DNA of 64,000 bases from Granulicella sp. (lineage in GTDB: Bacteria; Acidobacteriota; Terriglobia; Terriglobales; Acidobacteriaceae). Where the stretch lies: contig JANXYX010000043.1 of assembly GCA_025408425.1 (NCBI GenBank), positions 1 to 64,000 of the forward strand, in the 5' to 3' direction. Of the stretch, positions 9,131 to 16,715 are shown piece after piece. A program made the position numbers and the translations under genes. Position 1 is the first letter of the stretch; every line of letters begins with the position of its first letter. The notes beneath the pieces were generated by a model. The model was given only the letters and a program-made list of their open reading frames with translations, was not told the origin of the DNA and searched no databases.

Positions 9131-10296
9131 ATCTTCTGGCTCACCACTGGCGCAATCGGCACTGCGATCTGTTCCACAATCTCGATCCCGAACCCTTGCA
9201 ACGCCGGAACATGCGTCGGAGTATTCGTCAGCAAACGAATCTTCCGAATCCCCAGATCCGAAAGTATCTGCCCACCCAGTCCCACCTGCCGCAGAGTTCT
9301 TTGGCTACGCTCATCGCTGCGCTCGCGCAACCTCTGCTCCCGATGAAACACCACTCGGTGCATCTCTCCCAGCGGGATGCTCGTAGTCCGATCGATCCCA
9401 AATCCCTTCGTCCCGTTGTGTAGATACACCAGCGCCCCGCGGCCAGCCTCAGCAATCATCCGCAAGGAGTTCTCCACCACCGCCCGGCAATCACACAATG
9501 TCGTCCCAAATACATCTCCCGCCAGGCAGTGCGTATGCACCCGTACCGGAACCGCCTCGTCTCCTGTCACATCCCCATACACCAGCGCAACATGCGATTC
9601 GTCCCCATCCACTTCGCTCTCATACGCAATCATTCGGAAATCACCGTGCGCCGTAGGCATCAGCGACTCCGCCACCCGATGAATGTACCGCTCGTGCTGC
9701 AGCCTGTACCGGATCAGGTCCGCAACCGTAACCATCTTCATCTTGTGCTCTTCGCAAAACTTCACCAGATCCGGCACCCGCGCCATCGTGCCGTCCTCGT
9801 TCATGATCTCGCAGATCACTCCCGCCGAAACCAGTCCCGCCATCCGCGCCAGATCAACCGAAGCCTCCGTCTGCCCTGCCCGCACCAGCACGCCGCCCTT
9901 TCGCGCCCGCAGCGGAAACACATGCCCCGGCCTCGCCAAATCCTGCGCCGTCGACCTCGGATCGATCGCCACCTGAATCGTATGCGACCGATCCGCAGCC
10001 GAAATCCCCGTAGTCACACCCTCCCGTGCTTCAATGCTCTCCGTAAACGCCGTACCAAATCGCGAAGTATTATCCTGCGTCATCGGTCCCAGCCGCAGAT
10101 AGTCTGCACGCTCCTCTGTCAGGGTCAGGCAGATCAATCCACGGCCAAACTTCGCCATAAAGTTGATAGCCTCGGGCGTTACAAACTCAGCCGCCAGCGT
10201 CAGGTCGCCTTCATTCTCGCGATCCTCGTCATCGACGACCACCACCATCCGCCCAGCTTTGATCTCAGCAACTGCTTCCAAAACACTTGCAAACAT
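9127..10296 (-). CDS. ribBA: RibBA-type protein: DHBP synthase with divergent GTP cyclohydrolase II domain
   Basis: A 389-residue two-domain riboflavin protein. The N-terminal half is 3,4-dihydroxy-2-butanone 4-phosphate synthase, with [11 protein letters not shown] and the [14 protein letters not shown] segment. The C-terminal half (from about residue 205) aligns with GTP cyclohydrolase II: it keeps [13 protein letters not shown], the CDC zinc ligands and KIRLLTNTP. However, the canonical RQEGRGIGL stretch is replaced by [10 protein letters not shown], and the ANxxLGFxxDxRDY catalytic segment is not recognisable, so this activity is doubtful. ATG at 10294-10296 is chosen because GAGGGG lies upstream; a TTG 18 bp further out is the alternative. 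Its stop overlaps that of the giant secreted-protein gene. Confidence 0.85.
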   Translation of the reverse strand: MFASVLEAVAEIKAGRMVVVVDDEDRENEGDLTLAAEFVTPEAINFMAKFGRGLICLTLTEERADYLRLGPMTQDNTSRFGTAFTESIEAREGVTTGISAADRSHTIQVAIDPRSTAQDLARPGHVFPLRARKGGVLVRAGQTEASVDLARMAGLVSAGVICEIMNEDGTMARVPDLVKFCEEHKMKMVTVADLIRYRLQHERYIHRVAESLMPTAHGDFRMIAYESEVDGDESHVALVYGDVTGDEAVPVRVHTHCLAGDVFGTTLCDCRAVVENSLRMIAEAGRGALVYLHNGTKGFGIDRTTSIPLGEMHRVVFHREQRLRERSDERSQRTLRQVGLGGQILSDLGIRKIRLLTNTPTHVPALQGFGIEIVEQIAVPIAPVVSQKI

Positions 10297-10413
10297 TAGT
10301 TCGACCCCTCGCAACTTCGTTCTGTACCAATCTTTTGATTCAATCCATCATACGTCCGGCTCACAAACCTCCACCGGGTCTGCCACGCTCCAGAAACCTC
10401 CACACAAACAAAA

Positions 10414-10441
10414 ACGCCGCCTCATTGAGGCGGCGTCTTTT
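10414..10441. terminator. Bidirectional terminator hairpin
   Basis: ACGCCGCCTC (10414-10423) pairs perfectly with its complement ending at 10436 across a 3-nt loop. T-rich sequence follows on the plus side and A-rich sequence precedes it, so it can terminate in both directions. It sits just after the stop of the 75-residue minus-strand gene and upstream of ribBA. Confidence 0.7.
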
Positions 10442-10455
10442 ATTTTGCTTCAAAC

Positions 10456-10683
10456 TTACAGGGTAGACTCGATCTCAAAGCCCCAGGCCTCTAGCAGCGC
10501 CTCAGGAATATACTTCGAGTTCTTGTTCCGCCGAGCCCACTCACGCAGTCTGGTCGAACGGATGTACTGATCCGGAGTCAACTTGTACTCCTTCACAACC
10601 TGCTCAAAAGATGTAACCGTTGGAGCAACCGGCCCTATAGGCTCGGGCTTACCCCAGTTCGGATTTCCACGACGCTTCGCCAT
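10456..10683 (-). CDS. Small conserved hypothetical protein, 75 aa
   Basis: I do not recognise a characterised family. The protein is short, basic at the N-terminus ([13 protein letters not shown]), then has a helical charged section with [22 protein letters not shown]. There is no signal peptide or membrane segment, so it is probably cytosolic; the basic N-terminus would allow nucleic acid binding, which is speculation. It is supported by a plausible promoter upstream (10756-10784), a strong terminator downstream, and protein-like composition free of Pro/Ser/Arg frame artefacts. Confidence 0.7.
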   Translation of the reverse strand: MAKRRGNPNWGKPEPIGPVAPTVTSFEQVVKEYKLTPDQYIRSTRLREWARRNKNSKYIPEALLEAWGFEIESTL

Positions 10684-10755
10684 ATCTCTGATTCCCTCTT
10701 TACGCTAGTCAGCATGCGTCCTACTCTAATTGTTCGCCTAATTGACGCTATTATC

Positions 10756-10784
10756 ACTATAAACCCATTGCACCACAAAAGCAA
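10756..10784 (-). promoter_or_regulatory. Sigma-70-like promoter for the 75-aa gene
   Basis: On the minus strand TTGCTT (10779-10784) and TATAGT (10756-10761) are separated by exactly 17 bp. This would give a leader of about 65 nt before the ATG at 10683. The match is by eye only. Confidence 0.45.
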
Positions 10785-11040
10785 CAAAAAACGAACAGAA
10801 CTCTCCCCATCCAGACGCACACTCGTGTATCCACCGAGTGCAATATTCCACCTGGCTCAGTTCTCCATCCGTCCCGGATGGGCGATAGAACTCTATTTAA
10901 GCAAATTCGAAGGCGCCAACAACACTCCGCTCACAGCCCTACCTTCGCATCGTCCAAACTGCCCCAGCAAACCCCAGGGTATTCACGGGGCTACTCCCCT
11001 TCGTTCGCAAGCGAAGATCATGCGAAACTGAAACAGCCGC
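10785..11040. other. Intergenic region before recQ
   Basis: Together with the promoter and leader of the 75-aa gene, this forms a 357-bp gap without a convincing gene. Open frames across it lack conserved-looking protein. The only structure noted is a short hairpin, CTTCG/CGAAG, around 11000-11017, and the recQ ATG has no clear Shine-Dalgarno. Confidence 0.5.
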
Positions 11041-13824
11041 ATGAACCTCGAGACCCTCCTCCACCAGACCTTCGGCTTCCCCGCCTTCCGCGCCAATCAG
11101 GAGGCCGTCTGCCGCGCCGCCACCGACGGCCGTGACGTCCTGCTCGTCATGCCCACCGGGGCCGGAAAGTCTCTCTGCTATCAACTCCCCGCCATCGCCC
11201 GCGGCGGCACCGCTCTCGTCATATCGCCTCTCATCGCCCTTATGGACGACCAGGCCGCCAAACTCACCGCTGCCGGTCTCCGCGTTGCCCGAATTCACTC
11301 CGGCCTCTCCCGCGAAGACTCCCGCCAGGCATGCCGCGACTACCTCGACGGCACCCTCCAGTTCCTCTTCATCGCTCCCGAGCGCATGCGCGTCCCCGGA
11401 TTTCCCGAGATGCTCGCAAAGAAGAAGCCCGCCCTCATCGCCATCGATGAAGCCCACTGCATCTCTGCCTGGGGCCACGACTTCCGCCCCGACTACCGCA
11501 CCCTCGGCGACTACCTCCCATCTCTCCGCCCCGCACCTATCATCGCCCTCACCGCCACCGCCACACCTACCGTCCAGAAGGACATCATCGCCCAGCTTCA
11601 CCTCGACCAACCGGATCTCTTCATTCACGGCTTTCGCCGTCACAACCTCGCCATCGAGGTCGTCGAACTCTCCAAACCCCGTCGCCACGAGTTCACCGCC
11701 AGGCTCCTCAAAGACAAAGCCAACCGCCCCGCCATCGTCTACGCACCGTCTCGCAAATCCGCCGAAGAGCTCGCCTCTAGCCTCGGAGGCTCCGCCGCCG
11801 CCTACCACGCGGGCCTCGACCCAGCCACCCGCGAGCGCGTCCAGCGCCACTTCCTCTCCGGCAAACTCGAAGTCGTCGTAGCCACCATCGCCTTCGGTAT
11901 GGGCATCGACAAAGCCGACGTCCGCACCGTAGTCCATACTGCACTCCCCGGCTCCGTCGAGGCTTACTACCAGGAGATCGGCCGCGCCGGACGCGACGGA
12001 CTCCCCTCCCGCACCGTCCTCCTCCACTCCTTCGCCGACCGCAAGATGCACGACTTCTTCCTCGAGCGCGACTACCCCGCCCCCACCGAACTCTCTCGCG
12101 TCGCAGCCGTCCTCACCGACGACTTCCAGATGCCCGACATCCTCCGCCAGAACCTCAAAATGGACGTCGAATCCTTCGACCGATCCATCAACAAGCTCGT
12201 GGCCGCCGGTGCTGCCAGCATCGATATCGCAAGCAACGTCCGCAGCACCGGCTTAACCACATGGCGCTCCGGCTACGACCAGCAACTCGCCTTCCGTCGC
12301 AGCCAGATCGACCGCATCGTCCAGTTCGCCGAAACCCAGCAATGCCGCATGGCCGCCCTCATCAACCACTTCGGCGACACCGCCGACGGTCTCCGAACCT
12401 GCGGCGTCTGCGACTTCTGCTCCCCCGAGCGCGCCACAGCCCAACCCTTCCGTGCCCCTACATCGCAGGAAGATCGCCAACTCCGCGCCATCCTCCGCGC
12501 ACTCGACGGCTCCGCCCCCCGCGCTACCGGAAAACTCCACACCGACCTGGCCCTCGGTATCGACCGCAACAGGTTCGAAGCCTACTTGGAATCCCTCACC
12601 CGTGCCGGCCTCATCGCTATCAGCATCGACAACTTCACCAACCCCGAAGGCCGCGACATCACCTTCAAACGCGCCGCACTCACCCACGAAGGCCGCACCC
12701 GCGACGAAGCCGACGACCTCGCCGTCCTCCTCCGCGACTCCACCGAAGCCCCGTCAAAATCCCGTTCCAAATCGACTGCAAAATCCTCCACGCCCACCCG
12801 CAAAGCCGCCGTGGAAGCTGACAAAGTCACCTACACCCCCGAGCAAAAAGACCTCGACGCCCGCCTCCGCGAGTGGCGCAAAGCCGAAGCCGCTAAGACC
12901 GGCAAGCCCGCCTTCATCGTCTTCGCCGACTCCATCCTCCACTCCATCGTCCTCGTCCGCCCCACCACCATTTCAGCCCTCCTCCAGATCTCTGGCATCG
13001 GTCCCGAAAAATCCGACCGCTACGGCGCAGCCATCATCGCCCTCTGTCGCGAGAACCAGGGTTCTTCAGTGACGCAGAAAGTTTCGCCAGCACAAGAATT
13101 GGACCCTGTTTTACTATCTCGTGCCGTTAGCGAACGATCTGCTGTCAAGCAAACAAAGCAGAATTTCAAACGTTCTGCCGAAGACCTGAAAGGTATTTCA
13201 TTGTCCTCCGCGGCGGGACGCAGACGCTCCAAGGAATATGATGCATCGGCATACCGTCGGCTCGACTTTGAGAGCGATCTTCGCGTTTTCATGGAAACGC
13301 AGGCGAAAACGCTGAATCAGTCCGCACCGACACTTCTCTCAGAAGCCGCGATTGCAGAGATACTCCGCTTTCGGCCGCGCTCACTCACCGACCTTGAATC
13401 TCTGGAAAATCTGCGCGCCGATCTGCCCCCCTCGTTTTATAAGGCGTTGCTGGCAACCTGCCTCGATGAGTACGCCCCCAAAAGAACGCAGATTAAAGAG
13501 TCACAGAGAAACCGAAATGCGGTAGACGATATCTTCGTACGCAAACCTGCGAGCTCCTACACCCGCCCCCCCACCACCCACGCCGACCCCACCGCCGCCC
13601 TCACCCCCGACCAGCAGCAACTCGACCACCTCCTTCGCGAGTGGCGTAAAGCCGAAGCAGAAAAGCTCGGTCTCCCGCAGTTCTTCGTCTTCGGCTCCTC
13701 TGCGCTACGCAGCATCGTTCTCAATCATCCCCGCACCCTGACCCAACTCCGCGCCATCTCGGGCGTCGGTCCAGAAAAGATAGAAAAGTACGGCGCGAGT
13801 ATCCTCGAAGTCTGCAACACCTGA
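11041..13824 (+). CDS. recQ: ATP-dependent DNA helicase RecQ with three HRDC-like modules
   Basis: A 927-residue superfamily 2 3'-5' DNA helicase for repair and recombination. Walker A is PTGAGKS (K43) and the box II motif is DEAH (136-139), with SAWGHDFRPDY and LTATAT following. The helicase C domain contains GMGIDKADVR and QEIGRAGRDG. The zinc site is Cys435, 454, 457 and 460. A winged-helix region follows. HRDC modules lie at about 596-672 and 853-927, are alike (LREWRKAEA, SGIGPEK against SGVGPEK), and flank a divergent HRDC-like stretch at about 741-815. Bases 13050-13560 have lower GC and different wobble use from the rest of the gene. Most RecQ proteins have one HRDC; Deinococcus RecQ has three. 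Confidence 0.93.
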   Translation: MNLETLLHQTFGFPAFRANQEAVCRAATDGRDVLLVMPTGAGKSLCYQLPAIARGGTALVISPLIALMDDQAAKLTAAGLRVARIHSGLSREDSRQACRDYLDGTLQFLFIAPERMRVPGFPEMLAKKKPALIAIDEAHCISAWGHDFRPDYRTLGDYLPSLRPAPIIALTATATPTVQKDIIAQLHLDQPDLFIHGFRRHNLAIEVVELSKPRRHEFTARLLKDKANRPAIVYAPSRKSAEELASSLGGSAAAYHAGLDPATRERVQRHFLSGKLEVVVATIAFGMGIDKADVRTVVHTALPGSVEAYYQEIGRAGRDGLPSRTVLLHSFADRKMHDFFLERDYPAPTELSRVAAVLTDDFQMPDILRQNLKMDVESFDRSINKLVAAGAASIDIASNVRSTGLTTWRSGYDQQLAFRRSQIDRIVQFAETQQCRMAALINHFGDTADGLRTCGVCDFCSPERATAQPFRAPTSQEDRQLRAILRALDGSAPRATGKLHTDLALGIDRNRFEAYLESLTRAGLIAISIDNFTNPEGRDITFKRAALTHEGRTRDEADDLAVLLRDSTEAPSKSRSKSTAKSSTPTRKAAVEADKVTYTPEQKDLDARLREWRKAEAAKTGKPAFIVFADSILHSIVLVRPTTISALLQISGIGPEKSDRYGAAIIALCRENQGSSVTQKVSPAQELDPVLLSRAVSERSAVKQTKQNFKRSAEDLKGISLSSAAGRRRSKEYDASAYRRLDFESDLRVFMETQAKTLNQSAPTLLSEAAIAEILRFRPRSLTDLESLENLRADLPPSFYKALLATCLDEYAPKRTQIKESQRNRNAVDDIFVRKPASSYTRPPTTHADPTAALTPDQQQLDHLLREWRKAEAEKLGLPQFFVFGSSALRSIVLNHPRTLTQLRAISGVGPEKIEKYGASILEVCNT

Positions 13825-13834
13825 GGCCCGGTCC

Positions 13835-14359
13835 ATGTCCCCGCGAAAACTCAAACCCGACGCTACCCGCCACACGCCTCACAACCTCATCAGTAGCCCC
13901 GAAACTCCCACCATCGACCATCGTGCCAGTCACTGCTTCGGCTGCGGCCCCGCCAACCCACAAGGCCTCCATCTTGTCTTCACCACCGACACCTCCAACC
14001 CCGAAGCCCCCACCTCCACCGCACACATCAAACTAACTCGCCTGCACGAAGGTCCCCCCGGATACATCCACGGCGGCATCGTAGCCACACTCCTTGACGA
14101 AGCCATGAGCAAGCTCAACCGCCCCCTCAACGTCATCGCCATGACTCGTCACATGGAGGTCGACTACCTCCGCCCCGCCCCGCTCCACCAGCCCCTCGTC
14201 CTCGTCAGCCGCCATCTCCGCCGCGAAGGCCGCAAACTCTTTCACCAGGCAGAGATCCAAAGCCCCGACGGCACGGTTCTCGCTCGCGCCAAGGGACTCT
14301 TCATCATCGTCGACCTCAGAATCCTCACCGCCGCTGGTCTCACCCAACCAGAATCGTAA
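13835..14359 (+). CDS. PaaI-family hotdog thioesterase
   Basis: A 174-residue hotdog-fold protein. After a polar N-terminal extension comes HCFGCGPANPQGLHL, typical of this PaaI/YigI-like group, then GPPGYIHGGIVATLLDEAM, which carries the HGG motif and the catalytic Asp/Glu position, and VDYLRPAPLHQPLVL. The family hydrolyses acyl-CoA thioesters in the cytosol; the acyl group is unknown. It starts 11 bp after recQ, so transcription from the recQ promoter is likely, although the functional link is unclear. Confidence 0.85.
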   Translation: MSPRKLKPDATRHTPHNLISSPETPTIDHRASHCFGCGPANPQGLHLVFTTDTSNPEAPTSTAHIKLTRLHEGPPGYIHGGIVATLLDEAMSKLNRPLNVIAMTRHMEVDYLRPAPLHQPLVLVSRHLRREGRKLFHQAEIQSPDGTVLARAKGLFIIVDLRILTAAGLTQPES

Positions 14360-14415
14360 CGACATCTGCTACAAATCGAATCCTTCGCTCAATAAACTCC
14401 CAAACTATCGACATC

Positions 14416-15138
14416 CTAAACCTCCGCCTCCCCCCAGTACCCACGGTCTCGCAGAAAATACTCATCGTCCCAGCTATGCAGCATCGTCTGGAAGAACATG
14501 AAAACCATCCTGCCATGCCCCAGCTTCTGAAACCGCCGGTTTGTCGTAAGCACCTTACCGCGAACAATCCTGAACTTGTTCGTCGCCACACCCTTCGACA
14601 ACAGATAGTCCTCCGCAAACAGGGCCCGCTCGTTGAAGCCGCCCAACTCCCAGAACACTTCGCGATCAAACAGCATGAACATCCCCGTCGCAAAAGGCTT
14701 CAGAAATGAACCTGCATACTGCATCAAGTTGTTCCCGGCATACAGCGCATCATCGAAAAATCCGCCCTCGCGGCATGCGATATTCGTCGTCACCAGGTGC
14801 AACTCCCGCCGTCGCATCGTCCACAATGCCCGGCGCAACAACGTAGGCTCTGGCAACTCCACATCCGCATCCAGAAACAGTACGTACTTTGTCGTAGCCA
14901 ATCGCGCCCCTGCGTTACGTCCCAGCGACGGCAGACCACCTGCAATAACCTCAACATTCAGCCGGTCGCGAAAACTCAGCGCCAGTTCTACCGTTCCGTC
15001 CGTAGATCCGGCATCTGCCACCAGCACCCGCGTCTGCCGCATCTCGGCATAATCCTGCCTGCTCAGCGAGCCCAGCAGCCTGGGCAACATCGTTGCTTCG
15101 TTCTTCGCGGGAATCACAATCGTAAGTTCAGCCTGCAT
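14416..15138 (-). CDS. Family 2 glycosyltransferase
   Basis: A 240-residue GT-A fold glycosyltransferase. The N-terminus reads ELTIVIPAKNEATMLPRLL, followed by VADAGSTDGT for nucleotide-sugar binding and the DXD-type metal site in LFLDADVELP. A later FNERALFAEDYLLS segment supplies the usual acidic catalytic region. It probably adds a sugar to a cell-envelope lipid or polysaccharide. There are no membrane spans. The ATG at 15136-15138 is chosen because GGAGG stands 7 nt upstream and the family begins here; an upstream in-frame extension is unlikely. No sugar operon surrounds it. Confidence 0.88.
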   Translation of the reverse strand: MQAELTIVIPAKNEATMLPRLLGSLSRQDYAEMRQTRVLVADAGSTDGTVELALSFRDRLNVEVIAGGLPSLGRNAGARLATTKYVLFLDADVELPEPTLLRRALWTMRRRELHLVTTNIACREGGFFDDALYAGNNLMQYAGSFLKPFATGMFMLFDREVFWELGGFNERALFAEDYLLSKGVATNKFRIVRGKVLTTNRRFQKLGHGRMVFMFFQTMLHSWDDEYFLRDRGYWGEAEV

Positions 15139-15373
15139 GCAACCTCCAGCACTTATTGGCCACACAACGTTTCCTTTGCGTAGCTTGGTTGCTTCACCCC
15201 GCACATCAGATAAACTTCAGATGAATTTTTCGCCAAATCAAACAACGCGGCATCATTCCAGCTAACGTCGCACTCCTTAGTCTCCCCTCTCCGTCAAAAC
15301 TGCTAAACTTAACACTCTCGCGGACATAGCTCTCAAGCACAGTGCGCCCGCCCGCAGCGCATCAGGAGAACCC

Positions 15374-16336
15374 ATGGCAGACAACACCAGCAACGGCAAC
15401 CTCAGCACTTTCAACACATCATCCCTTCGTCTCAAGCTCGGCCTTGCCGAGATGCTCAAAGGCGGCGTCATTATGGACGTCATGAACGTCGAGCAAGCCC
15501 GCATTGCAGAGGAAGCCGGTGCCATCTCCGTTATGGCGCTCGAGCGCGTTCCCGCCATGATCCGTGCCGAGGGCGGCGTCGCCCGCATGGCAAATCCCAA
15601 GCTCATCAAAGAAATCATGGCCTCCGTCACCATCCCCGTCATGGCCAAGGCCCGCATCGGCCACTTCGCAGAGGCCCAGGTCCTCCAGCAACTCGGCGTC
15701 GACTTCATCGACGAGTCCGAAGTCCTCACCCCAGCCGATGAGGTCTATCACATCGACAAGCACGCCTTCGCCACCCCCTTCGTATGCGGAGCACGCAATC
15801 TCGGCGAAGCTCTCCGCCGCATCGCCGAAGGTGCAGCTTTGATCCGTACCAAGGGCGAGCCCGGCACTGGAGATGTAGTCCATGCCGTACAGCACATGCG
15901 CCAGATCGTCCGTGAGATTAAGGCGCTTACCGTCCTCTGCGACGAAGAGCTCTACAACGCTGCCAAGGTCCACGGAGCACCTTACGAGCTGGTCCGCATG
16001 GTCGCAAAGGCCGGCAAGCTGCCCGTTCCCAACTTCTCCGCTGGCGGCATCGCAACTCCCGCCGATGCAGCCCTCATGATGCAGCTTGGCGCCGAAACCG
16101 TCTTCGTAGGCTCTGGAATCTTCATGAAGGAACGCGCCACCCCACTCGACGTTGAGAATAACCCCAAGGAGCGCGAAGAAGCCGTCTCCCGCGCCCGAGC
16201 CATCGTCATCGCAACCACCCACTTCAACAATCCAAAAATCGTAGCCGAAGCCAGCGAAGCCGTCACCGGAACAATGAAGGGCCTCGCCGCCGCCGCAATT
16301 GAAGAGCGAGACCTCATGCAAACCCGCGGCTGGTAA
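15374..16336 (+). CDS. pdxS: Pyridoxal 5'-phosphate synthase lyase subunit PdxS
   Basis: A 320-residue (beta/alpha)8 enzyme that condenses ribose 5-phosphate, glyceraldehyde 3-phosphate and ammonia into PLP. Signature stretches are [40 protein letters not shown] with an active-site Lys, and [11 protein letters not shown] with the second Lys. Length matches the family after a short N-terminal extension. AGGAG lies upstream of the ATG. Its glutaminase partner pdxT is not adjacent but 4 kb downstream on the same strand. A copy of the hairpin repeat follows the stop. Confidence 0.97.
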   Translation: MADNTSNGNLSTFNTSSLRLKLGLAEMLKGGVIMDVMNVEQARIAEEAGAISVMALERVPAMIRAEGGVARMANPKLIKEIMASVTIPVMAKARIGHFAEAQVLQQLGVDFIDESEVLTPADEVYHIDKHAFATPFVCGARNLGEALRRIAEGAALIRTKGEPGTGDVVHAVQHMRQIVREIKALTVLCDEELYNAAKVHGAPYELVRMVAKAGKLPVPNFSAGGIATPADAALMMQLGAETVFVGSGIFMKERATPLDVENNPKEREEAVSRARAIVIATTHFNNPKIVAEASEAVTGTMKGLAAAAIEERDLMQTRGW

Positions 16337-16368
16337 GCATTCCGTTCCAACCCACCCAAAACAAAATA

Positions 16369-16430
16369 GTCACGTCCCGAAGCAGCTCACAGTTCTATCG
16401 TGAGCTGCTTCGCTGTGTAGGCCTCTGCGT
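16369..16430. repeat. Hairpin repeat family R60, copy A
   Basis: A perfect 13-bp inverted repeat (16378-16390 with 16400-16412) encloses the loop AGTTCTATC. The inner stem is CTCAC/GTGAG. The same loop consensus AGYTYYAYC and inner stem recur at 32774-32800 and 51439-51465, with flanks that also align. There is no T-run, so although it sits after pdxS it is not a standard intrinsic terminator. Confidence 0.65.
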
Positions 16431-16528
16431 TTCCCTATTGCCCTTGCTTGTTCTCCCTTCACCCATGCCTGAGAAGTTCTCCCGCCAAGGACACTCCCTG
16501 CACAACTAAAGATGCAAAATTCTTCATC

Positions 16529-16555
16529 TTGACACTCGTTTCGCAGCCATATACG
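16529..16555 (+). promoter_or_regulatory. Possible promoter for the Ig-repeat protein
   Basis: A perfect TTGACA (16529-16534) is followed after 15 bp by TATACG (16550-16555). The spacer is short, so the match is tentative. It would leave a leader of about 150 nt before the ATG at 16716. Nothing else was seen in the 300-bp gap from 16413 to 16715. Confidence 0.35.
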
Positions 16556-16715
16556 GTTCACGAGGTTACCTCTTAATCTTTTCAATGGAACGAGTTGAGT
16601 AATTCATATCATCGTTTCTTTTGTTCTTTTGGGCGCTCCAAAAGAAGGCAAGGCCCCTGTTCTACTGCCTGAATACCACTACGGCACCTATCAGAAGCAT
16701 CTCCGGAGGCACCCC

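Noticed and set aside
10635..10820. A 61-codon minus-strand frame
   Set aside because: It overlaps the start, leader and promoter of the 75-residue gene in another frame and lacks a start signal.
16370..16585. A 71-codon minus-strand frame downstream of pdxS
   Set aside because: It reads through the R60 hairpin repeat, has no ribosome-binding site and no family-like sequence.
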